Below, one piece after another: positions 1-5,742 of a DNA stretch of 7,236 nucleotides. A program made the translations under genes and the position numbers. The notes beneath the pieces are model-generated. The model was not told the origin of the DNA. It searched no databases and saw nothing but the letters and a program-made list of their open reading frames with translations. Position 1 is the first letter of the stretch. Each line of letters starts with the position of its first letter. Source of the stretch: Mucilaginibacter sp. (GTDB lineage Bacteria; Bacteroidota; Bacteroidia; Sphingobacteriales; Sphingobacteriaceae); assembly GCA_025934475.1 (NCBI GenBank), contig JAICXZ010000150.1, positions 1 through 7,236 of the forward strand, written 5' to 3'.

Positions 1-963
1 ATTTTCGGACCCAATAAAAATGGGCGACCGCTGGTGAAGCTCTGTAACATCCAGGTCAAGAATACGGCTATAGCCATTAGATGCTATGCCCCCTGCCTGC
101 TCGATGATGAAAGCCATTGGGTTACACTCATAAACCAGGCGCAGCTTCCCTTTGATGGAGCTGGCGGTACATGGGTAAATGAATATCCCGCCTTTGATCA
201 GGTTACGATGCAGATCGGCAACCATTGAGCCGGTGTAACGTGAGGTGTAGGGGCGACTGGTCTTTTTGTCTTCGACCTGGCAGTATTTGATATATTTTTT
301 TACCCCGTCCGGAAAGTGGGTATAGTTCCCTTCGTTGATGGAATAGATGGTACCATCCTGCGGTATCATTAGGTCCGGATGTGAGAGGCAAAATTCCCCT
401 ATTGATGGATCCAACGTAAATCCGTTCACCCCCTTTCCGGTGGTATAAACCAGCATGGTTGATGAACCATAAATAATGTAGCCTGCAGCGACCTGTTCAG
501 TTCCCTTTTGTAATATCTCGTCAATGGTTGCTTCGCCATCTTCCGATTTGCGGCGGTAGATTGAAAAAATGGTGCCCACAGCTACATTAACGTCAATATT
601 GGATGAGCCATCCAGCGGATCGATTGCAACTATGTATTTAGCGTCTTTTGAAACTTCGGAATCGATGCAGATGTATTCGTCATTCTCTTCGGATACCACG
701 ATGCAACATTCGCCGCCGTTTTTTAGGGCAGCGATAAACTGTTCATTGGCATATACGTCAAGCTTTTTCTGGCATTCGCCCTGGACATTGGTCGATCCGG
801 CTTCTCCAAGGATGTCGGCTAAACCGGCCTTGTTGACCTCGCGATTGACGATCTTGGCAGCGATGGCCAGGTCGCGCAGCAAGCGGGACAGTTCGCCTTT
901 GGCGTATGGAAAATCGCTTTGCCTTTCAATTATAAATTGCCCTAAAGTTTTTACAGCCGACAT
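1..963 (-). CDS. fbp: Class I fructose-1,6-bisphosphatase (3' end cut by window edge)
   Basis: This gene encodes the cytosolic gluconeogenic phosphatase that hydrolyses fructose 1,6-bisphosphate to fructose 6-phosphate. Reading the minus strand from ATG at 963 gives 321 codons without a stop, beginning [15 protein letters not shown]. The class I family features are in order: GEL near residue 23, NVQGE at 59-63, the acidic metal site SEEND at 91-95, [12 protein letters not shown] at 115-126 (metal-binding Asp115 and Asp118), [12 protein letters not shown] at 165-176, NEGNY at 210-214, [10 protein letters not shown] around 237-246, and YECNPMAF with its metal-ligand Glu at about 279. These match the E. 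coli Fbp layout closely. E. coli Fbp has 332 residues, so roughly the last 15-20 residues lie outside the window. An in-frame TAA 15 nt upstream of the ATG fixes the start. The gene is divergent from the acid-sugar operon and has its own promoter at 1048-1079. The family assignment is essentially certain; any functional link to the neighbouring operon is inference. Confidence 0.97.
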   Translation of the reverse strand, partial: MSAVKTLGQFIIERQSDFPYAKGELSRLLRDLAIAAKIVNREVNKAGLADILGEAGSTNVQGECQKKLDVYANEQFIAALKNGGECCIVVSEENDEYICIDSEVSKDAKYIVAIDPLDGSSNIDVNVAVGTIFSIYRRKSEDGEATIDEILQKGTEQVAAGYIIYGSSTMLVYTTGKGVNGFTLDPSIGEFCLSHPDLMIPQDGTIYSINEGNYTHFPDGVKKYIKYCQVEDKKTSRPYTSRYTGSMVADLHRNLIKGGIFIYPCTASSIKGKLRLVYECNPMAFIIEQAGGIASNGYSRILDLDVTELHQRSPIFIGSEN

Positions 964-1047
964 ACAATTTGTTTTGGTTTATGTAGCTGCTAATGCTTAA
1001 ATCATCATGGCTCGCTACGGGTTATACTATAATATCTTAACTTCAAA

Positions 1048-1079
1048 CAAAAGTATCCGTGCCTTATTACAAGATCAAA
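1048..1079 (-). promoter_or_regulatory. Bacteroidota-type promoter for fbp
   Basis: On the minus strand there is TTTG (1079-1076), exactly 20 nt, then TACTTTTG (1055-1048). This fits the published Bacteroidota consensus of a -33 TTTG and a -7 TAnnTTTG separated by about 19-21 nt, with no mismatch in the conserved bases. Transcription would start near 1041-1043, giving an fbp leader of roughly 80 nt. The match is direct; promoter activity is inferred. Confidence 0.75.
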
Positions 1080-1186
1080 CTTTAAGCCCTTAAAATTTAC
1101 TTAATCGTTGTCGTTAATATTGTGTAAACCTGCATTATATGCCTAAATCGCTCACAGGAATAAGCATTTTGGGAACATTCGGATTT

Positions 1187-1284
1187 ATATGATTCCGGGT
1201 ATCATATTATTCTAAAAATATCATATCGCTGAGGGCATCTCATAAGCGATGATAACATCCTACAATGACTTGCTTATATCATAT
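1187..1284. repeat. Repeated TATCATAT words upstream of the operon promoter
   Basis: The 8-mer TATCATAT occurs exactly three times, at 1200-1207, 1219-1226 and 1277-1284, and an inverted copy of its 7-base core (ATATGAT) is at 1187-1193. The 1187-1193 and 1201-1207 copies form a 7-bp inverted repeat with a 7-base spacer. The 1218-1226 and 1276-1284 copies are both the 9-bp palindrome ATAT-C-ATAT, with starts 58 bp apart. Such a cluster could bind a dimeric regulator at a main site and auxiliary sites. The region is AT-rich, so part of this could be chance. Confidence 0.5.
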
Positions 1285-1287
1285 AAG
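1273..1287. promoter_or_regulatory. Perfect 15-bp palindrome, candidate operator
   Basis: CTTATAT-C-ATATAAG has two perfect 7-bp arms around a single central C at 1280. Its right arm covers the place (1281-1290) where a -33 TTTG would have to sit for the -7 element at 1308-1315, and no TTTG is found there. A regulator bound here would contact the promoter directly, either blocking RNA polymerase or standing in for the missing -33 contact. The regulator family cannot be told from the site, and no regulator gene lies inside the window. Confidence 0.55.
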
Positions 1288-1291
1288 ATGG

Positions 1292-1321
1292 GTATCGGCA
1301 CGCCCGATACATTTGTTATCG
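1292..1321. promoter_or_regulatory. Alternating TATCG half-sites over the operon -7 element
   Basis: Three half-sites alternate in direction with a strict 12-bp step: TATCG at 1293-1297, CGATA at 1305-1309 and TATCG at 1317-1321. The first pair extends to an inverted repeat with 7-bp arms, GTATCGG (1292-1298) and CCGATAC (1304-1310). The second pair, CGATA-N7-TATCG, brackets the -7 box. This could be a second operator or a hairpin at the transcript start. Only the sequence pattern is seen. Confidence 0.4.
1308..1315 (+). promoter_or_regulatory. Candidate -7 element of the acid-sugar operon promoter
   Basis: TACATTTG is an exact TAnnTTTG match and the only one I found in the right orientation in this intergenic region. 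Transcription would start near 1322, leaving a leader of about 104 nt before the alcohol dehydrogenase ATG at 1426. The partner -33 TTTG is absent at the usual distance, where half of a perfect palindrome is found instead. This suggests a weak basal promoter that depends on a regulator. Confidence 0.55.
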
Positions 1322-1425
1322 AAAAATCTGAATTTTTTAAGCGAGGCATTTGCCCAAATTATCCCTGGGAGCCTTAAATACCAATTATATTCAGAATAGT
1401 GTTGTGTGTGCCCAATTGAGATAAT

Positions 1426-2586
1426 ATGACAAATGACTTTTCGCGTCCCCTGTCCATGCATTTTCCAGGCAAACTGGTTTTTGGCAATGGCACGCTTATG
1501 AATCTGCCCGAACAGATCGTTAACACCGGCAGTAAAAAAGCATTTATTATAACAATTGAGCCGCTGCTCGAAGGTTTGCAGGCATTTCTTTCACAGCTCA
1601 CTTCATCAGGCATTAGCTACTCGATCAATACCGGTATTACGCAGGAACCCTATTACAGTGATTTCGAAAAGCTGTTAACAGAAGCTGAAGCCACTAATCC
1701 CGACATCGTTATCGGTATCGGTGGAGGAAGTGTGCTGGATGTTGCCAAACTCGTTGCTGCATTAACCGGCAATCGCCAACCCTTAGTCGAAATAGCTGGC
1801 ATCGGACTACTTAAAAGCCGGGCTAAAAAATTGGTTTGCATACCTGCAACATCAGGCACAGGAAGTGAAGTCTCGCCAAACGCGATATTGATCGATGACG
1901 CCGACGATCAGAAGAAAGGATTTATCAGTCCTTACCTGGTACCGGATATTGTCTATGTTGATCCGCTGCTGACGATCAGTGTCCCTCCAGCTGTAACTGC
2001 GGCCACAGGGCTGGATGCATTAACGCATTGCCTTGAGGCTTATACCAATAAGTTCGCCCAGCCTTTTATCGATATGCATGCCTTCGAAGGTATGCGGCTT
2101 ATAGCGGAGAATCTTGTCGAGGCTGTGAAAAATGGCCACAATAAAGAGGCACGCAGCAAAGTTGCTATGGGGAGTCTATTAGGCGGCTTTTGCCTGGGAC
2201 CTGTGAATACTGCAGGCGTTCACGCGCTGTCCTATCCGTTGGGAAGCATGTTCCATCTGGCTCATGGCTTGTCGAATGCGTTGCTATTGCCTTACGTAAT
2301 GGAGTTCAACATGGAATCGGCGCCGGCAAGGTATGCTGATGTTGCCGTGGCGCTTGGCTGTCAGAGAGAAAGCAACGATATCGATACTGCAAAAAAAGGT
2401 ATCGAAAAAATAAGACAGCTAATTGAAGATTGCGGCATACCGGCAAGGCTAAGTGAACTTTCAATACCAAGGGAAACTTTGCCCGAAATGGCAAAAGACG
2501 CCTTAAAAATTCAACGTCTGCTAAAAAATAACCCAAGAGAAATAAAAGAAGAGGATGCGATATATATCTACAACGAAGCATACTAA
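1426..2586 (+). CDS. Iron-containing (group III) alcohol dehydrogenase
   Basis: This 386-residue cytosolic NAD(P)-dependent oxidoreductase would interconvert an alcohol and an aldehyde or ketone. The family's usual length is about 380-390. The N-terminal nucleotide-binding half carries IGIGGGSVLDVAK (about 96-108) and PATSGTGSEVS (140-150). The C-terminal half carries the four metal ligands: Asp197 and His201 in TGLDALTH, His266 in GVHALSYPLG, and His280 in HGLSNALLLP, spaced as in E. coli FucO (196/200/263/277). All key residues are present, so the enzyme should be active. It is the first gene of the operon; the next starts 5 nt after its stop. The start is preceded only by a weak purine run, normal for this phylum. 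Relatives include lactaldehyde reductase, maleylacetate reductase and hydroxyacid dehydrogenases, so the substrate is open. In this context it may reduce the aldehyde released by the next gene's aldolase, or oxidise a sugar acid; both are inference. Confidence 0.92.
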   Translation: MTNDFSRPLSMHFPGKLVFGNGTLMNLPEQIVNTGSKKAFIITIEPLLEGLQAFLSQLTSSGISYSINTGITQEPYYSDFEKLLTEAEATNPDIVIGIGGGSVLDVAKLVAALTGNRQPLVEIAGIGLLKSRAKKLVCIPATSGTGSEVSPNAILIDDADDQKKGFISPYLVPDIVYVDPLLTISVPPAVTAATGLDALTHCLEAYTNKFAQPFIDMHAFEGMRLIAENLVEAVKNGHNKEARSKVAMGSLLGGFCLGPVNTAGVHALSYPLGSMFHLAHGLSNALLLPYVMEFNMESAPARYADVAVALGCQRESNDIDTAKKGIEKIRQLIEDCGIPARLSELSIPRETLPEMAKDALKIQRLLKNNPREIKEEDAIYIYNEAY

Positions 2587-2591
2587 ACCGA

Positions 2592-3530
2592 ATGAATAAT
2601 AAAAAGAAATACAGCGGCGTCATTGTACCGGCCGTAACGCCGCTTACCCAAAACCTGAAACTGGATCACGAGGCGCTCGGGAAAATGTTCAACTATTTTC
2701 ATGAGCACCATGTAATGCCTTTCATCAATGGTACCACCGGCGAATCTTCTTCTCTCTCACTTGATCTGAAAAAAGAGTATATCATCGCTTCCTGCAAACT
2801 AAAATCGGCGGGCGATTTACTGTATGCGGGCATATCGGCCAATTGCTTCGAGGAATCGGTAACGCTGGCAAAAGTGGGGTTTGATAACGGCGCCGACGCG
2901 GTTGTCGCCATGTTGCCCTCCTATTATATTCTCTCTGAGGACCAAATGAAGAGGTACTTCGAGGAACTTGCTGAGGCAATCCCCGGTCCAATCATCATCT
3001 ACAACATTCCGTTAACAACCCGCATGTCGATTCCGCTGCATATCATAGATGAGTTGAGTCAGCATGAAAAGTTTATCGGCACCAAAGATTCGGAACGCAG
3101 CGAGGAACGATTGAGAGAATCGCTCAAGCTGTGGTCTTCACGCGAGGATTTCTGTCATTTCCTGGGTTGGGCGCCGAAATCAGCCGAGGCATTGATTAAC
3201 GGAAGCGATGGCCTGGTGCCCAGCACCGGCAATTTCTGCCCGGGAATTTATGACGAAATGGTTAATGCAGTAAAAGCATCCGATCATGAACGTGCCCTTA
3301 AGCTGCAAAAAATATCCGATGCGTTCGGGGATATTTACCAAAGAGGCAAATCGCTCGGCGAATCACTTTGGGCGCTAAAAGTGCTGATGAATGAAGCCGG
3401 CCTTTGTGCCGAATATATTGCGCCGCCGCTGTATCCGCTTAGCGACGAAGAAAGAGAAAAACTCCTCAAGAATTATCGCCACGCTATTGAAAAAAACAGT
3501 TTACGCTTAAATGTCAATACAAATGTTTGA
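2592..3530 (+). CDS. DapA/NanA-superfamily class I aldolase or lyase, probably not dihydrodipicolinate synthase
   Basis: This 312-residue protein is a Schiff-base TIM barrel of the dihydrodipicolinate synthase/N-acetylneuraminate lyase superfamily, which typically makes or breaks a bond next to pyruvate. Visible features are GTTGES at 47-52 (pyruvate carboxylate binding), PSYY at 109-112, YNIP at 137-140 with the catalytic Tyr137, and GTKDS at 163-167 with Schiff-base Lys165. Tyr137 and Lys165 have the same numbers as in E. coli NanA. In true DapA, YNVP is followed by Ser-Arg, and that Arg binds the substrate carboxylate. Here the position is Thr142 (YNIPLTT), so lysine biosynthesis is unlikely and a 2-keto-3-deoxy-acid aldolase or dehydratase role is more likely. 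The protein is slightly longer than DapA (292), partly from a C-terminal tail. The gene sits 5 nt after the dehydrogenase, with no Shine-Dalgarno, and its end overlaps pdxA2. The exact substrate is unknown. Confidence 0.88.
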   Translation: MNNKKKYSGVIVPAVTPLTQNLKLDHEALGKMFNYFHEHHVMPFINGTTGESSSLSLDLKKEYIIASCKLKSAGDLLYAGISANCFEESVTLAKVGFDNGADAVVAMLPSYYILSEDQMKRYFEELAEAIPGPIIIYNIPLTTRMSIPLHIIDELSQHEKFIGTKDSERSEERLRESLKLWSSREDFCHFLGWAPKSAEALINGSDGLVPSTGNFCPGIYDEMVNAVKASDHERALKLQKISDAFGDIYQRGKSLGESLWALKVLMNEAGLCAEYIAPPLYPLSDEEREKLLKNYRHAIEKNSLRLNVNTNV

Positions 3531-4566
3531 TAATCCCATTATAGGCATTACCATGGGCGACCCCGCAAGTATAGGCCCCGAGATTGCGGTTAAAGCATTG
3601 CTAAATCCCGAAGTTTACGAGGTATGCAATCCGGTGCTGGTGGGTGATGCCGGCGTATTCAACGATATTATAAAACGGCTCCGCCTCAACGCGACTGTCA
3701 ATATTATCAAATCGGTATCTGAAGCGAAATTCGAATTCGAAGCGCTCGATGTTCTCGATCTTCATAATGTAAAACTGAATAAACTGGCATTTGGCCAGGT
3801 ATCAGCCATGGCTGGTGAAGCAGCATTTGCGGCAGTAAAAAAAGTGATCGACCTGGCGATGGCGGGTGAAGTTGACGCTACAGTTACTGGCCCAATCAAT
3901 AAAAAATCGATCAACGAGGCTGGGCATCATTTTGCCGGGCATACCGAGATATATGCGCATTATACCAATACGCCGAAATACGCCATGCTGCTGGTTGAGG
4001 ACAACCTGAAGGTGATCCATGTTTCAACCCACGTTTCACTGCGCCAGGCCTGCGACCTTGTAAAAAAAGCACGCATACTGGAAGTAATTGAGCTCCTGTA
4101 TAACGGCATGAACAGCCTGGGCGAAACCAATCTTAAAATTGGCGTTGCCGGGTTAAATCCTCACGCGGGTGACAGCGGCTTGTTTGGCACAGAGGACGAC
4201 CAGGAAATTTTGCCTGCCGTTGAAGAAGCAAAACTACTCGGCTACAACGTTGAAGGTCCAATCCCTCCCGACACGCTGTTTGCCAAAGCGGCTACCGGCG
4301 CTTACGGTGGTGTAGTGGCCATGTATCACGACCAGGGGCATATTCCTTTCAAACTTGCGGGCTTTAAATGGGATCCTGAGAAAAAACAAATGGAAAGCGT
4401 TAAGGGTGTAAACATCACCCTTGGCCTGCCTATTATACGCACGTCGGTTGATCATGGAACTGCTTTTGAGATTGCCGGAAAAGGTATTGCCAGTCCAGAT
4501 GCTATGTTGCTGGCGATTGAGTCGGCAGTACAATTGAGCCGGTACAGGAAACAAATCATCGTGTGA
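3511..4566 (+). CDS. pdxA2: PdxA-family 4-phospho-tetronate dehydrogenase (catabolic PdxA2 type)
   Basis: This is a 351-residue metal- and NAD-dependent dehydrogenase of the PdxA family. It has GITMGDPASIGPE near residues 12-24, TGPINKKSINEAG at 126-138, AGHTE at 142-146, and the three metal-ligand histidines: His174 in STHVSL, His218 in GLNPHAG and His273 in MYHDQGH. Their spacing (44 and 55) is close to E. coli PdxA (166/211/266). GVNITLGLPIIRTSVDHGTAFE follows from residue 299. About 10 extra residues, rich in Lys and Glu, lie between AGF and GVN (around 285-298) compared with E. coli PdxA. PdxA proper makes vitamin B6, but paralogues beside DUF1537 kinases oxidise and decarboxylate 4-phospho-tetronates to dihydroxyacetone phosphate. 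The next gene is such a kinase, so the catabolic role is preferred. The start overlaps the aldolase gene by 20 nt; a second in-frame ATG at 3523 would reduce this to 8 nt. Either suggests translational coupling. Confidence 0.9.
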   Translation: MSIQMFDNPIIGITMGDPASIGPEIAVKALLNPEVYEVCNPVLVGDAGVFNDIIKRLRLNATVNIIKSVSEAKFEFEALDVLDLHNVKLNKLAFGQVSAMAGEAAFAAVKKVIDLAMAGEVDATVTGPINKKSINEAGHHFAGHTEIYAHYTNTPKYAMLLVEDNLKVIHVSTHVSLRQACDLVKKARILEVIELLYNGMNSLGETNLKIGVAGLNPHAGDSGLFGTEDDQEILPAVEEAKLLGYNVEGPIPPDTLFAKAATGAYGGVVAMYHDQGHIPFKLAGFKWDPEKKQMESVKGVNITLGLPIIRTSVDHGTAFEIAGKGIASPDAMLLAIESAVQLSRYRKQIIV

Positions 4567-5720
4567 TGATAGCGGTAATAGCTGACGATCTGACCGGCGC
4601 TGCCGAAATAGGCGGACTAGGATTGCGCTATGACCTGAATATTGAGATCGTTTGCAGCAATGACCTGAAATCGGATGCCGATCTGCTGATCATATCAACC
4701 GATACCCGCTCGATCCCGGAGAAAGAGGCATTGGTGGCAACAGAGCTATTAACAGCAAAACTCTCTGAAATAAAGCCGGGCCTGGTGTTCAAGAAAGTTG
4801 ATTCGGTGCTTCGCGGCCACGTGCTAGGGGAACTGGCCGTTCACCTCCAACATCTCCACCTCAAAAACGCCCTGCTTGTACCGGCCAATCCGGCCCTGGG
4901 TCGGACCATAAAAAATGGCCGGTACTTTATTAATGACCACCCTATTCATTTGACAAGCTTCGCGTGTGATCCGGAGTTCTCGATTACAAGTCCGGAAGTG
5001 CATGATATGTTGAGGGTTGATAAAGCTGCAATCCATATCCGCAAAAACAGCGACGAGTTACCAGAGCATGGAATAATCGTAGGTGAATGCACAACGGAAG
5101 AAGAAATAACCAAATGGATAAAGCGTGCCGACAAGGAGACGCTTCTTGCCGGTGGAGCGGGTCTTTTTAAAGCATTGCTCGAATCGCTTAATTTGCGTCG
5201 CAGGTCGGTGCAAAATAATAAACCTGAATTAAGCTATCCGGCTTTATTTGTATGCGGAAGCACTTTTGATAAGAGCCAGGTGGCCATTGCCAAGATAAAG
5301 AGTGACGACGGACCAGTAAGCTATATGCCTGCTGAGATAGTAACTTTGCCAAAGCCATCGGAAAAAGCATTTGATGCCTGGGCGGATGAAATTGCGGCTT
5401 TATTAAAGGTGCATGGAAAGGCGATCATAGCGATTCATCATGATGTTGCTGTCAACACGGCAATAACCGCGTCCGGCCTTCGTAATAAAAAGGCGATGGT
5501 TGTGAAAAAAGTATTTGAGCGGATTACGATAAAAGAGCTGTTGATAGAAGGCGGCTCGACAGCTGCAGCCATTATAAACCGCTTAAAATTCAACCGGCTG
5601 ATACCGGTAAGCCAGCTTGGCCCCGGCGTAATAAAATTAAAAGCGATTGGCCGGGAAAATTTATTTTTGACTCTTAAACCGGGCAGTTACGAGTGGCCGG
5701 CTGATACCTGGAACTTCTGA
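4566..5720 (+). CDS. Four-carbon acid-sugar kinase (DUF1537 family)
   Basis: This 384-residue protein belongs to the DUF1537 kinases, which use ATP to phosphorylate C4 acid sugars such as threonate, erythronate or 3-oxo-tetronate. The N-terminal substrate-binding domain shows IADDLTGAAE at 5-14, STDTRS at 44-49, KKVDSVLRG at 76-84, and a PANPALGRT...NG stretch at 106-118. The C-terminal nucleotide-binding domain shows GGSTAA at 329-334, GPGV at 352-355 and LKPGSY at 370-375. It is somewhat short for the family (commonly a little over 400) but both domains are complete. I choose ATG 4566, whose A is the last base of the pdxA2 TGA (a TGATG junction, one-base overlap). A GTG at 4563, one codon earlier, is less likely. 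Paired with pdxA2, it most resembles the DtnK/PdxA2 arrangement known for D-threonate, but sequence alone cannot separate threonate from erythronate or their stereoisomers. Confidence 0.92.
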   Translation: MIAVIADDLTGAAEIGGLGLRYDLNIEIVCSNDLKSDADLLIISTDTRSIPEKEALVATELLTAKLSEIKPGLVFKKVDSVLRGHVLGELAVHLQHLHLKNALLVPANPALGRTIKNGRYFINDHPIHLTSFACDPEFSITSPEVHDMLRVDKAAIHIRKNSDELPEHGIIVGECTTEEEITKWIKRADKETLLAGGAGLFKALLESLNLRRRSVQNNKPELSYPALFVCGSTFDKSQVAIAKIKSDDGPVSYMPAEIVTLPKPSEKAFDAWADEIAALLKVHGKAIIAIHHDVAVNTAITASGLRNKKAMVVKKVFERITIKELLIEGGSTAAAIINRLKFNRLIPVSQLGPGVIKLKAIGRENLFLTLKPGSYEWPADTWNF

Positions 5721-5742
5721 TCCGGAAAAATAATTTGATAAC

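Larger units (their letters stand above)
964..1425. other. Divergent intergenic control region between fbp and the acid-sugar operon
   Basis: This 462-base AT-rich stretch separates the start codons of fbp and the alcohol dehydrogenase gene. I see no credible protein gene, tRNA or other structured RNA in it. It holds an fbp promoter on the minus strand, a -7 promoter element on the plus strand, a perfect 15-bp palindrome, repeated TATCATAT words, and alternating TATCG half-sites; these are listed separately. A small 9-bp palindrome (TAGC-T-GCTA, 984-992) lies in the fbp leader. The predicted plus-strand leader (about 1322-1425) has only weak short stems, such as CCCA/TGGG near 1353-1370, and no known riboswitch shape. 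The region is long for two housekeeping promoters and dense in dyads, which suggests that at least one side is regulated. Confidence 0.8.

Noticed and set aside
569..1000. 143-codon plus-strand open frame opposite fbp
   Set aside because: It lies antisense to a clearly conserved FBPase coding sequence, has no recognisable motifs, and its codon pattern is explained by the gene on the other strand.
1322..1425. Riboswitch or attenuator in the operon leader
   Set aside because: Only 3-4-bp stems (GGC/GCC, CCCA/TGGG) are visible, with no U-tract terminator and no known riboswitch core.
1279..1613. Short minus-strand frames (60 and 79 codons) reaching from the dehydrogenase gene into the intergenic region
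   Set aside because: They overlap the conserved N-terminus of the dehydrogenase and the promoter region, and show no domain or start-site support.
2306..2623. 105-codon minus-strand open frame across the dehydrogenase/aldolase junction
   Set aside because: It is antisense to two well-supported genes, with low-complexity hydrophobic and basic content and no family features.
4234..4554. 106-codon minus-strand open frame inside pdxA2
   Set aside because: It is antisense to conserved PdxA motifs including the His273 region; it is a shadow frame.
4563..4565. GTG as the start of the acid-sugar kinase
   Set aside because: It would add one residue before an ATG that forms a typical TGATG stop/start junction; the ATG at 4566 is the simpler choice.
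5721..5742. Separate promoter for the symporter (ATAATTTG at 5729-5736)
   Set aside because: It has the first two bases of the TAnnTTTG pattern reversed and lies 6 nt before the start codon, leaving no room for a leader; co-transcription with the kinase is more likely.
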